NCBI GenBank assembly: GCA_030490835.1
Contig: CM059973.1
Span: forward strand, 50,720,008 to 50,784,007
From: Annona cherimola
Lineage: Eukaryota; Streptophyta; Magnoliopsida; Magnoliales; Annonaceae
Reading direction: 5' to 3'
DNA: 64,000 nucleotides
The position numbers and the translations under genes are program-made. Positions 1 to 15,060 of this stretch are shown here, one piece after another. Each line of letters begins with the position of its first letter. Within the stretch, counting starts at the first letter, position 1. Under the pieces are notes generated by a model that was given only the letters and a program-made list of their open reading frames with translations, had not been told where the DNA came from and made no database searches.

Positions 1-1180
1 TACTATTTCCCAAACGTTTCCTTCAAATATTTCAAATGATTTAGAAATGTGTTATTTAATGTTTATAAAATTATTTAAGGTTGGTCATCCTTACAAAATA
101 TTTTTATTAACTTGTTAACTTGGGTTGTGCCAAGTTTTCAAGTTATAAAAGGGAATACAGGCTATGGTCTATACTATTTTGGAATGACATGCTAGCATTA
201 AGTTTTGAGAAGGAAAAATCACATACTAGGGCCTGTGGAGTTTTATAAAAGCATGCTAGCATAAGAATGTGAAGAAAGGAATGAGTTATGTACTAGGTCT
301 ACTGTAGAAGATATGCAGACCGAACGCGGTTGCAAGATGGGCTCCCTCTACATAGGCCAAGTTGCTTCAAAAGGCGAAATGTCGGCGGCGCCCTCCCTGA
401 AATGGGAGAAGGACACGGATAACTGCCTGGCTCGTGAGTTATCAATTGAGATGGTTTCTCTCATAAGGAGGAAGGATGATCACTTGGTAAGTGTCACCTA
501 CCAGACAGATAGAAACTTCATGCATGATGTATATGCTTGTTTTAAAAAGATTTTATGGGAAATGTTTTAAGGATATGAGAATGTCCTTGGAGGAAGGAAG
601 TTTTATGAAAAATATCTTAAGACATAAAATATGTCCATGGGAAAAAGAGTTTAAGGTAAAGTTTTACAAGCATATGTTTTTGGTATGAAATATGGAAGGT
701 TTTATGAAAAGGTTTCCACTGATTGATAGTAGATCACTTGATAAGTGTCTACTACTGAACGGGAGAAATGCATTTAAATGAAAAAATGCTTGCTTATTGA
801 GTTTCGACTCACGTTTTGATTTTCAAACCATCGACAGGTACATGACATGACATGATGGAGAAGGAAAGGATGATATGAAGAAAGAGTGATGACATGTTGG
901 TTTGTATAATATTAGAAAATTTTCAGAAGTCATATGTATGAAATGATCAGAAACCCGCATTGTAGAAAAACAAGTATAAATAATATTTGCAAAAAAAAAT
1001 TTATGCAAAGAATATATTTATGATGATATGATGTTATGTGATGAAAGAAAAGAAATTTTTTTTGGATGAAATCCAATTAAAAATCCCGTCGTGTGATCAG
1101 GGCAACAATCCTGAGTCTCGTTTATTAATCAATAAGATTCCGGAGTAAGGCTTCTAGGCACCCCGGTTCGGGGCGCCACA
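1..1180 (+). mobile_element. 3' part of a long Ty3/gypsy-type LTR
   Basis: The segment ends in GGGGCGCCACA, the terminal motif of the dominant LTR family here. The last 100 bases match the conserved LTR end block (a 'GTGATCAGGGCAACAATCCTGA' motif in two halves) also found at 43649-43748, 60776-60876 and elsewhere. It carries the GC-rich island (about 340-430), small hairpins (569-588, 621-635, 729-752) and the TGAGT-TTCG-ACTCA hairpin (798-811). The LTR start lies left of the window. It sits within the gag of the next element. The flanking five bases after the end are CTCCA; the other TSD copy is outside the window. Confidence 0.8.
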
Positions 1181-1692
1181 CTCCATCACGTCCTCCCCTC
1201 AGGTACAGGCCTCCTCTCGGAGTCTATGGTGCTTCCTTTCCTCTCTATCTAATTGTTCCCACCTGATCCCATAGCGGAACTGCACAAATCCTCCTACAAG
1301 GCGATACCAGGGTCCCTCATTTGGTGGAACCGGGGCGGAGATCCTGTCCCAATACTCCTGTAGTTCCGTAGCATTGATCTCATCGGTCACCAAGGGTGGG
1401 TATGGTTGAGAACGTGGGGTATATTGTGGTGAGGAAGCTCTGCTAGTAAATTTTCCATTTTTGGGTCTTGCCTGGAGAACGTAAGGGAGAGAACTAGTGA
1501 TCTCCTCTCTCCTGATATGCAGGATAGGCCGTGATTAGAAACATTCTTCTAGTATGGGAGGCCTAAACCCTAGGTCCTGTTGTGAAGCCCACCACCGGCT
1601 TATGTTGTCTTCTACCCTTTGCCTCTCCCGGGCCTCCTCCATCTCTCTCCTTATCACCTCGGGATCTAAAACTGCCTTGCCTTTATCAGCAT
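1181..1692 (-). pseudogene. gypsy gag, N-terminal fragment
   Basis: The minus-strand frame reads DKGK, a charged helix, then RWWASQQ and PPILEE, and ends in FVQFRYGIRWEQLDREER. The same order (RWWALQQ, PPILAE, QFRYEMSWERIDQKER) is seen in the plus-strand frame at 61865-62350, so this is a conserved N-terminal part of one gag family. The start codon at 1692-1690 is followed by an apparent one-base deletion relative to the 61865 copy, so the ATG is out of frame with the rest. The coding part stops at 1181 where the LTR at 1-1180 interrupts it. No zinc knuckle or pol is present. Assignment as gag rests on its position just after the PBS. Confidence 0.6.
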
Positions 1693-1845
1693 CTACATTT
1701 TAAATATAGCAATTCAGCTATACTTCTCAAAAGAAAATCATAACAAAACATCCAAGTTCATAAATACATGGGACAATATATGTTCTACAATAAATGAGTT
1801 TTATTATTTGCTATCATTTTTTTTCACGCCTATTTACCAATCCTT

Positions 1846-1857
1846 GCTTTGATACCA
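1846..1857 (-). other. Primer-binding site (tRNA-iMet)
   Basis: On the minus strand this reads TGGTATCAAAGC, 11 of 12 bases like the usual plant initiator-Met primer site TGGTATCAGAGC. It lies five bases inside the LTR end at 1863, which fixes the element's orientation as minus. Confidence 0.8.
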
Positions 1858-2726
1858 CGCTCTGTGGCGCCACCGACTAGGGCGCTGGAGAGCCTTATTC
1901 CGGGATCGCTTTCTGATTGGTAAATGTGAATAGGATTGTTGCCCTGGTCACGTGGCGAGATTTTTTTTTTCAGACCTAATACCCATAACTTGAAAAAGAA
2001 TTAAATGATCAAACCATTTCTATTTGATTCCACATCAGGTAATTAGAATTTGTCTGTTTGTACATTCATGGCACATATAATACAATAGGAGTTTCCTAAT
2101 CAGCCAAGGCTGCCTTTAGAAAATTCAACCTTCCATATAGATTTATACAAGAAGGGCAGTAACTCATGTAGCCCTGTTCTTCACTTCGGTGTCTGTCTCA
2201 TACCTGTCTATAATTTTAAAAAATATCACATGAATACTAATACTTAGTAAGCAAGTCCTTTCATTTTGCAAATAAACATTTTCCGTTTCCTTTCTGTGCA
2301 TTTCATAAATATAAAAATGCAAATGCATTCAAGCATACATGACATTTCTCACGATGGAACGCTAGCCAGGTGTCGATCACTTGATCCTGCTCCCATTTCA
2401 GGGAGGGCGCCGCCGGCCTCAGCTTGTATTAGCGAATCAGTCATGCTAGAGGAGGACAACCGATCCAATTACACCTTTCTCATGACTTAATCCTCGTGCA
2501 CCATGTACATTCATTCCCATGTTGGCATGCCACTTCATGTATAAATAATTTTGCACAAATAATTTGCAAACAATTTTCAATAAATAGAAGTATTCTTTGT
2601 AATTCAAAGATTATAGGAATGACCATCCTTAAACAAGATTTAAAAATATCCAAATCAAATTATTTATAACACATTTACAATCCCAAAAAAAAGAAAACAA
2701 TAATTTTCGAAATATAACTTGCTTAC

Positions 2727-2770
2727 CTGCGAAAATCAGCTTATACCTTCCACCTTTTCTTTTCCCTTTC
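2727..2770 (-). other. Conserved LTR mini-exon (44 nt)
   Basis: The minus strand has an acceptor-like GTATAG followed by GAAAGGGAAAAG, and 44 nt later a donor GTAAGCAAG. It is one of seven such units in gypsy LTRs of this window. Confidence 0.45.
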
Positions 2771-3653
2771 CTATACACATAAGAAATGACCATTTTTCTT
2801 ATAATATCTCATACTTGCACATTTCATTAGCTTATTTAAATTTAATCTGTTTTATTAAGCACATTTACAAATTTGGCTAAAACTAGCCATTCTTATCCTC
2901 GTTTTGTTGAACCTGTTTTAAGGTCTAACTCAACTATTTTCTTTGCAATATTTCTGAAATATGGACATCTACCCTGTTTCTATATCTATTAAATATTAAA
3001 TTTCAACGTCAATCACTTTTCATTTAGACATGATTTTAACTAACTTCAAATTCTTGCTGAATGTCACATCTTATATTAACAGGAACGTGATAGTAGTTTC
3101 TGAAAATATTTTTGTTATGCAGAGATTAAAATTTAAATAAAGACCGGTCCACCTCTTGTTGATTTCCAACAAAGCATTTCATGTCCAGCAGGTATATTCA
3201 AATTAATTCATAAATCACATTAATCGTTTATCAGGTTATGAAAAAAAAACAAAACAGTGCATACATGAATTATATCAACGTCCAACAGCTGAATTAATAT
3301 ATTACTTTAATTATATCAAAGTTCAGCAGGTTTATTAAATAAAATTTCTGAAACACAGAATCTGGACGTTAATTAGAAGAAATATTTTTCAGCATGATAT
3401 TCTTTTCAGCAATAACGTCCAGAAAAATCCGAAATCATTTTAATTCAGATCCGTATCAAAATACCCAATATTAAAATCACGTTAAAATAATGCTGAATTT
3501 ATCAAATAGTTTTAAATTATGCTGAAAATCATATATTGTGATTACCAGGTATTTTATTTTATTTTCATTATAACCCTTTTTTATTATGAGGTAATTTATG
3601 AACATGCTACTAGGAATTTATGATGTTAATGGATTAATAATTTATACGGACAT

Positions 3654-5276
3654 TGTTGAGCACTACAACTATTTTCCACATTGCAGAGTAGGTACGGGGT
3701 TCGACCTGCCCGGTTAGGTTGCGGGGGTGAAGGGGGCAGCGCCCCCGGAGAAATTTTTAACTATTAAGTCATAGAAGTGGGAAAGTAAATTACAAATTGC
3801 GATTAGACCCGACCCATGCTCCGGCTCGGCCCGACTCGATGGAGGTTTAGTTATAAGGAGGAGCCTGCGAGTTAGGGTTCATCTTCCATTTTGCGCCAGA
3901 CTCCGTTTCCCTCTTCTTCTCTTCCTGTTCTCTGCCTCTTCTTTTCTTTCCTCCTATTTAGTACGATCCAGCTGTGGATTTCTTCAAGAAATCTCTACTA
4001 ACTGCCTTGGAAGTCATTGATTCAAATCAAGGAAGCTCCGAATTTCTGCAATCCAAGCCTAGGGTTGCTATTTTTAGGGAAAATCACGATTAAGGTAAGT
4101 AGATGCTATCCTTCCTTGATTGAATGATGAAATCTCGTATTAAACATGATGTGAAACTGGGGGGGGGGTACGTGACACCCAACAAATCCATGGTTTGGGG
4201 CGTAGTGTTCGTAACAGCTAGGGTAAGTAAGGTTTGAGGGGAATTTGTCGTGAATGAGTGAATTTATGAAGTAGAGGACTCGTTAGCAGCTTTTGTATTC
4301 TTAAAATGTGATGTTAGTTGATTCGGATCAAACGAGGGTACGAACTAGAGTTTCCTCTTTCTGTGCCTACCATGTGTTTGTTAAAAATGCTTGTGTGGCA
4401 GTTTTATACACTAAATTGAAAGTAAACCTTGTTGATGTTGTATGTGTGGTTTGTGACATGTATTCTTGTATGTTATGTATGAGGTGTTATTTAAAATGAT
4501 TGGTTGAAAAAGGGTTGTTCATGGCCCCTGATTGACATGAGGAGAGAGTTGTTTATGGCCCTTGATTGACATGAGGAGAGAGTTGTTTATGGCCCTTGAT
4601 TGACATGAGTGAAGGATTGTACGCGTCCTTCTATTTATATGTGGTTATATGCATACGATCTTGGGAGTGGGTATCGGAACCATATGTTTTATTTTGATCA
4701 TGACATGCGTATCCAAAACTTTGCTTATTCCACTTTGTGCTAACCATTATCTACTTACTGAGTCTATTTAGACTCACATGATTTGTTATTTTTTTGTTCT
4801 TTAGATCCCAGGTCAGGTGGGGAACCTGAAGATGGGCAAGTGGAAGACCAAATCTTGGAAACCATTAGAACATCTCTAATTAAAGTTACTTTAATGTTAT
4901 GCTCTTTTGACATTAGCATTATGTAGACGGTTATGGAGCTAGATTTGACCTTGATAAACATATTGTATTAAATATTTTGAATTGGATTACGATTTATGTG
5001 GATGCATGTAGTTATGATCATTCGGTTTGCTTATTATGTATGGATAAGTTTGAATGATTTCCTTCCATATGAATTCCCTTATCATATGAAGATACAAATA
5101 TATAACTATAGAGTTGAATGTCACATATTGTAATAAATTTGAATTGCTTATGCATAACAGGTTGTGTATTACATACCACCCCTTATATATTATGGGGAGA
5201 TGTTGCCGAAATTTTTGTAGGTCATATGGTACCCTTTTGACTAGTTATTACGAATATTTAGAATTGGGGTGTTACA
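3654..5276 (+). mobile_element. Solo LTR of a second gypsy LTR type (E1)
   Basis: Starts TGTTGAGCAC and ends TTGGGGTGTTACA; 1,623 bp. It interrupts the minus-strand LTR 1863-6894. The flanks GACAT and TATAT agree at three of five bases, so the TSD is unclear. A TATA box (TTATAAGG, 3851-3858), a pyrimidine-rich leader, a donor AAG/GTAAGT at 4095, a perfect hairpin TGAGTCTA-TT-TAGACTCA (4759-4776) and an acceptor CTTTAG at about 4804 follow in order. A related copy in minus orientation is at 19438-21024. Confidence 0.7.
4514..4615 (+). repeat. 34-bp tandem repeat, three units
   Basis: Units start GTTG at 4514, 4548 and 4582, exact period 34, each with GGCCC(C/T)TGATTGACATGA. The related LTRs at about 20102-20172 and 21770-21835 hold diverged versions with about two units, so the copy number varies between LTRs. 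Confidence 0.85.
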
Positions 5277-7549
5277 TATATTCAGTAAAATATTTAATAT
5301 TTAGCAAGATAGAATTTAATAGAAGTGCTGAAATAATTTCAGAACATAAAATTCATTTATTATAATAATCAGTTATAAAATGACAACAGAATTGAAATTA
5401 ACGTCCAGCAGGTAAATTAAAATCAATGCAGGTTTGGACGTAATTTTTTTTAATTGCCTAAATGGGAACAGGCAGTATCTTTAAATAATAATTTTTTTTT
5501 AAATACCTAGTTGCTCGTTGATTTGTCTTGCTGCTGTTTCTGGACGTCAAGTACTATTAGACATTTCTTGCATCAGATCATCTATTTATACTAGCCTTTT
5601 TAGAGCTGAATTTCAACCCATGCATCGCGTCCACTAATCACATTAAGACAATTGTAGTAGCAGCTATCCATGTTAGCGTTAATTCATCAGCCTAAGTTCG
5701 GTAATGAATTACACGTTGCCCATTTAATGCCAACACCTGCACCGTCCATATTTTACTTGTTGCCAGCATTTCGTTTGATATTTTTTTTACGGAAAATTCC
5801 ATCATTAATTAATTAATTCATAACTGCCTACATACACACTTATATATTATGAATTTTTTTTACTAATATACATATTATTGCTCACAAAATGCACCATTCG
5901 GAATTTTTTTTAAAAATTTTTATTTCATTTTTAATTAACTAATTCATCTTCAGACATAAAACCTCTTTATAAAATTTTGAAAACATGTTTTCCAAAATTT
6001 TATTCCTTCATTAAATTGGGCACATTAATTTAAGCTTACCCATAAAATTTCACCTCAATTGGAGCGGAGTACATATTTTAATTTAATTAAAATCGTATTT
6101 TGGCATAAAATTTCATTTTAAAAGCTTGTAGACATATTTTTCAAAATTTAATCCATTCATAATGTAGGGTGTATTAAAATAGGCTTGCTCCAAAAGTTTT
6201 ATCTCAAACAACCTTATGTACACCGAGATATTAATTAATTAAATAATTAATCAAAATATCAACGTAAAAACGCGTACGTGCATGGCTGTGGAAATTGTTA
6301 CCTTTAGTACGCTTTCTGATACACTCAATTTAGGTAATTTAGTTAATTATTTTTCATAATTTGATCCGTCTAGATTAGAGAGCACATAATTTAGTACTTT
6401 CTATTAAATTTTCTTGTCCATACGAGTTATACATGCTTAGATCTAATAAAAATAGTATGAATGGATATAAGCCCTTAGTTAGGATCCCTAATTGGCCAAA
6501 TTTTTTTCATTTATTTTTATTTTTCCATAAGGTTCGTAAATTTAAACGGTTTCAATTTGTATAATTCGGAATTTTGAAATTTCTTTTCGAAAAATTTGTA
6601 AAAATTCGTTTTCATATCAAATCTTTATGAAATCATAAATTACCCATTTAGTTTTCTTATAAACCTCAAATTTAACTTTTGTAAAATTAAATCCTTTTTT
6701 TTCTCTACTCTTGTCAAATTTACCAATAAATCCTTTATTCTAAATTTACAATTTAATCTCATTTTTTCTAAAATTGTAATTTGATCTGTTTGTAAACACA
6801 CATTTTTCTATAATCTTACTGAAATAACATATACACTATACAGTCTTTCAGCATACATTACATTCACGAAGTTTCAAATAACACGGGTTTCACATGTTGT
6901 GGGCTTTTTACGAAGAGAACCACCTTATGTGGTTGAATTTTAATTGTTTTCTGGAAGGATAAACATTCGTGGAAATAAAAAATTAGATTTAAAACTTCTT
7001 TCATCTAATGAAGTACTTTTAAAATTGTTGATATTGGCAAAAATAAGTTAATTTGTTGTTGTTGTCATAGATGCTAATACCTCATTTTTTGAGGGGTAAT
7101 TACAATTAACTCAATTGACCTTCCAATTAAACCCCAAAACATTTTTACAAATTTCATACCGTATCCTAATCAATATCTAACAATATCACTAAATTTTTGT
7201 GGTGGACGCTCTTACAACAATAATGAGGAGATTACTGCCACCACTTTGGGGAGACAAATGCTCCAAATTATACAGTGTGTTGATGGCAAACATGAAGCAC
7301 TCATTGGGCACATACGCGACCATGCCCTGGCCAATTGAGCTAGGCTTGGTTGGTTGTTAATGCATTATATTTTGGAAGAGATAATTTTATATTTACTGGA
7401 GAAGCAAACATTATAGAAGTACTAGCGAATTTACAATGTGGGACTAGTGTTAAATAACATAAATAGCTTCTCAAAAACGAGTTGCATACCGGGCCTGGTC
7501 CTAAATGGGATTGGATAAAGAAAAGATGAAATGTTAGTTCCACTTTTAT

Positions 7550-8102
7550 GAAACTCCTTTTCTATTTAACCTTATCCATATTTAAAATCTTGGTAATTTA
7601 TGAAAAATCCACTTCATTTATTATATTTAACATTATTTTTATTATCATAAAAATCCACTTCATTTATTATATTTAACATTATTTTTATTATCATAAAAAC
7701 CCTCTCATTTGTTTAGTATCATTTTATACTGAGTCTTATTTATAAATGTGTAAAATCAACATAAGAAAATGGTTTAATACTAAAATATCAATTTTAAAAT
7801 ACTATTTTCAATATCTAAATCTTCGAAAAAATCATTTCCAATGAATAAATATTTTTATAAAATATTATTATATTCTAATACATATATAAATGGATCTAAG
7901 TGTTTTTTATAATTTATACATAAATATATAATTTTTTTTCAAGAAATGTGACTCATAAGCATACTTGATCATGATGAAACTTGATATTTTAAATAAATAA
8001 ATAATGTTAAATACAATAAATGGATTAAATTTTTCATCAAATATCAAAATTTTAAATTTTGAAAGATTTACATCTGATCACATAAAAGCAGCGCCCATTA
8101 AA
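7550..8102 (-). mobile_element. AT-rich terminal-inverted-repeat element (family G), copy 1
   Basis: This block is absent at the matching place in the duplicate (about 32850-32870), which defines it as an insertion. It resembles, in reverse orientation, 31341-31828 and 15785-17008. Ends resemble the family's inverted repeat (AACTCC then an A/T-rich run). It has no coding capacity. Edges are accurate to about 10 bases. Confidence 0.6.
7603..7697 (+). repeat. 46-bp direct tandem duplication
   Basis: The unit AAAAATCCACTTCATTTATT... is repeated with period 46 (first at 7603, second at 7649). The two copies look identical, so the duplication is recent. It lies inside the family G insertion. Confidence 0.9.
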
Positions 8103-8190
8103 GATTATATTCCCGAAAACAATTTTCTGTTCTAAAAAAAACCATCATACTTTGACCATTTACCATTTACGATGTAACTTTTTTCAATTG

Positions 8191-8426
8191 GGTGTCTTGA
8201 GAAGTGATAAAACTTCTAATGAAAAATTTTTGAGAACAAAACTTGTAAAATGATATAATATGATAGGGGGTAATGATGAATAACAACTAGGTTGAGTATA
8301 TAAGTAGTTGTTTAATAATGATTGAAAATTAGAATAATCGTATAAGAGAATATGAAAACATAATTAAAAAAAATATAATAGTTATAGAAAATGAAAAGTT
8401 TTATGAATTGCCAAACATGCCGCTTA
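8191..8426 (-). mobile_element. Tourist-like MITE, copy 1
   Basis: Similar along its length to the MITEs at 12176-12436 and 53359-53649: GATAAAACTT, TATGATAGG, GTAATGATGA, AGTTGT and GAAAAGTTTT occur in the same order, and the ends are GGGTGTCTT and the complement of GGCATGTTTGG. The duplicate at about 32935 lacks it and has an uninterrupted TTTAAA there, as expected for a TTA target. Confidence 0.75.
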
Positions 8427-8644
8427 ATGCACTTTTTAAATTCCGAATATATAACAATTCCATCCTATTATTCCTAAACAGCAGAAGAGCACTTATGTAC
8501 AGCCAACTACACCCGAATATATTAATTAATTGATTATATCATTATACAATTACCTCCCAACGGCCCAACAACATACACAAAAATGCCGCTTTTCTTTGCA
8601 ATAAATATGATCGATTACAGGTGAATGAAAGCGCAAGATTGCTG

Positions 8645-11142
<2,498 letters not shown>

Positions 11143-12175
11143 CTCAATGCAGATATCGTGCCAACGCAGCTGTCCTGATGCACCGTAAATAACTGCTCAT
11201 AATAATATAAAATAAAATTATTTTTGTTAGAAAAATAGACAAAAATAAAGTTTTGTGCTCTAACGACGATGAAAACTAATTTTTCCCCCACTAATGCATG
11301 GTGCATTTGGGAAGGGAAAAGAGGTAGGGAATTTGTCTTTTATGCATCAACATTTAATAAACAAATATATTGGAGTTTGCACGAGAGTTTCTTAGATAGC
11401 TCACCAGACCCCACTTGGAGCCTTGATGGTCTAGCTTTCAATTTAGGCCATCAGCCATGGCTTCTCTTCAACAGGTGAAATGTACCTCAGTCTTGTACCC
11501 AAACAAATGAATGAATCAAAATTCATAGTTAGGAACAAATTGCAGACTTCACAGTGAAGGCAAATTTATCAAATCATCAAGTTATAATAAATATTTGACG
11601 GCAATCAATAGATTACAATGTTCATTACATCCCAAATCACCTCAGAACACCTAATTCAATTTTCATGAAGAAACCCTTTATCAACAGGTAAAATGTAATG
11701 GTTTCTGTGTAACAATCAAAATAACAGTGATTTTGACCAAATTCTCATGAGAAACTGTAAGAGCAGATTATTTTACTCATTTCCCCTTGGCCCAATGAAA
11801 ACATTAAGGGTCTATTTGGCCCTGCGTAGCAGAGGTATGAAAAGCATATATATTTTTTTCTTTGGAATCATCAACAGACTGCCACCACCAAAATGGTTGG
11901 TAGAATTTTCTCTATTGTCCTGCAGCCATATAGAGAAATCTTAAAAACAGATAACTAGATAGACTGGATTGATCTCAGAAAGCCTTGTTCGCTAGATGTG
12001 TTTTTCTCTGCTGCCCGACAGCAAGAAATCTGAAAAGCAGGTAAGTAGATAGCCTAAGTTAACTTGAAGCGCCCTGCATTCTCAAGGGATTTTCTCTACC
12101 GCCCCAGAAATCCTAAGGGCTAAGAATGGCCAGATTGGAGAACTCAATTGATTTGAGAAGCCTTGTGCTATCTAA
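11143..12175. other. Upstream region of the zinc-motif gene
   Basis: No open frame with a recognisable domain. It should contain the promoter of the minus-strand gene starting at 11142. Between about 11880 and 12130 there are diverged repeats of a motif like TTTTCTCTA(T/C)(T/C)G followed by AGAAATC, which return after the MITE at about 12440; these look like an old broken repeat. A start resembling the MITE end (AAGGGTCTATTTGG, about 11807) has no partner that I can find. Confidence 0.4.
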
Positions 12176-12436
12176 GGGTCTATTTGGGAAGTGCAAAAAC
12201 TTTTGATGAATAAGCTTTTGAAATGTTAGAAAATAATGCGATGTGATATGGGTAATGATGAAGAGTAAAAAGAATAAAGTTAAAATAGATAGGTTAGATG
12301 TATGGGTAGTTCTGTAGAAATAATTGAAAACTAGGATAGTTATAAATGAAGAAGTGAAGAAATAATTAAAAAATAAGGTAGTTGTGGAGAGTGAAAATTT
12401 CAAATTGAAAAGTTTTAAGTATTAACAAACACCCCC
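12176..12436 (-). mobile_element. Tourist-like MITE, copy 2
   Basis: 261 bp. TAA lies on both sides (12173-12175, 12437-12439). Ends are GGGTCTATTTGGG and the complement of GGGGGTGTTTG. The interior aligns in reverse with 53359-53649 (TATTAGG/TAATGATGA, AAAATAGATAGGTTAG, GGGTAGTTCTGTAGAAAT). The three-base TTA/TAA target and the GGG-TGTTTG ends fit the PIF/Harbinger (Tourist) group. Non-coding. Confidence 0.85.
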
Positions 12437-15060
12437 TAAAAGTGATTTTCTCTATTGCATACCTTATACAATCATGAGAAACAAATCCTAAGAGTGGATA
12501 AATGGATTTTTTTTATATTAAAAAAATTCGAGCTTTGCTAGCTCTTGCTGGATAGAACAGTACTCATTCATTGGGTCGAGTCCTCTTGGTTCATTGGGTT
12601 CACAACTAATATTTGAGTTGGTTGAACTCCAATAAGTTGGTGGATTAGGAGGGAACTGATTGACTGGCTTGTTTCACTAAATTACAATGTTTTCAAAGTG
12701 AGAACCTTTCATATAATGATCAATCAAATTAGAAGATACAAGTGCCAGAAATTACAAAAGGAGTGAAATTAAATCAAGCAGAGACACCGTTGGAATCAAA
12801 GTTCACTCAAATTAGAATTAAAAGAGAAAAATCAACAAACAAATGAAGGAACTCTTTGTTGTTAAACCATGGTGAACACTGCCGACAGCAATGCCAGACA
12901 AAAACAGTTCGTCTGCAAAAAATTTCAAACCACGTGCCTACAAAATTAGAGAAATCAAAAAGGCAATGATCATCGGGTGCTGACCTCACATAGCCACTCT
13001 GATTTTGCAGTCAACATTCCTCCAAAAGAATATGATTTGGAAGTTACCAAACCTAGAGTAAAGAACTTATAAGGATTATTTTATTAATAAATTAAGAAGA
13101 TGCACTTGCAAAACCACTTTAACAAAAGTTATTTTTACCAATAATTGGCCCCTTGGACCTTTAGACCATCCAGGTGTAAAAGTTGCCACTCATTTGTTTC
13201 AAAGCGACATTTTAGTGCTGCCCCATTTTAGATGGAGAATGGATTAGGGTATATTAGGCTTTGGTCTTAAAATAGTGTTTGTTATTTTAAAGTTTATTTT
13301 ATTTAGGATTCTGCTATCTTAGGCATTTGATAGTTTAAGTTTTCTTGATGGTTTAGATTGCTTTAGGGTGTTTGTTTCTATTTTGAGTTATTTCTTATTT
13401 CCAAGTTTGCTTCTTGTGCAAGTTTACTTGTTGCATAAGTTGTTGCGCAAGTTTGCTAATTGCGTAAGCTTTCATTTTTTTTTAGTTCTTATCTTTTTTC
13501 ATAAATAGAGTTTTTTGGTTCATAAGTAAGACAATTATGTTGATAATTGGTTGAGATCCTGGTTTTCCCTAAACTTCTCTATTGCTCTTTTAGTGTTCCA
13601 TTCAAATTCTCCAACTTCTAATTCTGCTAATTTCTTCCTCTTTCTTCCCTTCCAATTCCCTTGAAAGGATCTTTCTTCTTTCTTCTATCTTCCTTCTACC
13701 CTTTTGAGTCTTTCTTTTTCCAAATACATCTGAGAGAATCTTTCCTCTTTCTTCCAAAGTCAACTCCTCCTTATTTGTTTAGGGCTACCATCCTTCATCA
13801 TGAATACATGTCTTTTTGGAAAATAAAAATTTGTCCACCAGTTCCAGTGTTGCCAAAGCAATCTCAAAAGGGAAATAAAAAGATCCATTCAGCAATTCTC
13901 GATATGATAAAGCTCTATCAAGTGCCAAAGCAAACATGGATGAAAAGCATCTTATGGTAGCAGCAGAAAACAGATACAGGCATGCTGAAATAAGAGAAGT
14001 AGAAGAAAAAGGCACTCACATGGTAAAGAATACAGATAGATCAAAGTAAACTGGATTAACCTGCAGAAATGAATTCAACATTATTCTTCAATTAACTGCA
14101 ATAATACCATTCATAGTGAGCATAGAGCGAAGTACACTTGAGTCAACCAGTGAGCACCTCAAGTTATTATTAACAATGAAATTCAGTCCATTGTCTACGA
14201 GTAATTATTAACATGAAATTCAGTCCATTTTCTATGTATTTTCCCTTCTTCTTATAGTTTTGTGGAGCAAGACTGAATTGAATAGCCATTCAGTCTAGGT
14301 AAGATGATGCACTGCAATTCCTATGAACTCACACTAAAACTTAAACTAACAACATCAGCGTAGAAAGCCGATATACAACAATTCGAAATAGCATAGGGCC
14401 CCAAACACAAGCAGGAACAGAAACAGCACTGCCTGCTTATCAGATAATCAATGCAGACAGAAACAAGAAAGGAATCAGATCAGCCAATTCGACACTCCAA
14501 TGAAACATACAGGTGGACCAATCAATGAGCAGCAAGATCCGGGATCCTCGCTCTTTGCCCCAGTTTGTGTCCTGCCTCGTTACACAAAATCACCAAACAC
14601 TGCGTACAACAAAGAACTAGGCTCTTCAGAAAGTAAAATCCTCAGACGATAGCACGAATCGAGATCATCGAAGATATTCTTTGAATTTGGATAGAATTTT
14701 AAATAATCTACAAGAGATGGTAAAGAAAAAACGTTGAAGGAATCAAAACACGATTCCCCATCGAGAATGAATCGAAGAGATACAAAGCGGAGTATTAAGG
14801 AATAAGAAATCTGACTCTCGATCGCTTTTTGGCTTTGAAGCTCGGACAGGAAAACTGGAATTTTTCTTCCCTTCGCACTTGCGCCACCCAAGCAAGACGC
14901 CCTTTCTATCCTCTAGCCATGAGGAATTGCATTGCATACAACTGCTGTTTGTGGGGAGGCAAATGCACGCCAACCGCCCAGTCAGGTTAAGTCCACCCCA
15001 CGAATTTGGTCCATTGCCCATGTGATCACATTCGTTCGTATTGCACCCAATTAGCTAGTC
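12437..15060 (-). other. Unresolved exon-like segments upstream of the zinc-motif gene
   Basis: Several minus-strand pieces have good splice signals but no recognised product. 14062-14022 lies between TTTCTGCAG and GTGAGT and reads VNPVYFDLSVFFT. 12939 downward follows TTTTGTAG and reads ARGLKFFADELFLSGIAVGS before a TAA. 15021-14743 is open, with a basic RASKPKSD segment. They cannot be joined into one convincing frame. 13180-13800 on the plus strand is T-rich (CTTCTTTC tracts) and may be an unrelated repeat. This could be a decayed gene, a non-coding transcript or a small gene that I cannot place. Confidence 0.25.

Larger units (their letters stand above)
1863..6894 (-). mobile_element. 5' LTR of a gypsy element, split by another LTR
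   Basis: On the minus strand the LTR begins TGTGAAACCCG at 6894 and ends GGCGCCACA at 1863, next to the PBS. Without the insertion at 3654-5276 it is about 3.4 kb, close to the 3.6 kb LTR at 57239-60876. It has the conserved end block (1863-1965), the GC-rich island (about 2340-2460) and the mini-exon (2727-2770). The motif AACGTCCAGCAG recurs between 3180 and 5410. The higher edge is supported by the paralogous duplicate: sequence resumes similarity to about 32410 right after 6894. The rest of the element is outside or cut off by the LTR at 1-1180. Confidence 0.75.

Noticed and set aside
3654..5276. A clean 5-bp target duplication for this LTR
   Set aside because: The flanks GACAT and TATAT agree at only three of five positions, so no TSD is claimed.
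13661..13960. Plus-strand open frame with a Phe-rich start, and a reading of FSNSRYDKALSSAKANMDEK in another frame
   Set aside because: The two readings conflict, an in-frame TAA precedes the second, and no splice context supports either; kept only as part of the unresolved region.
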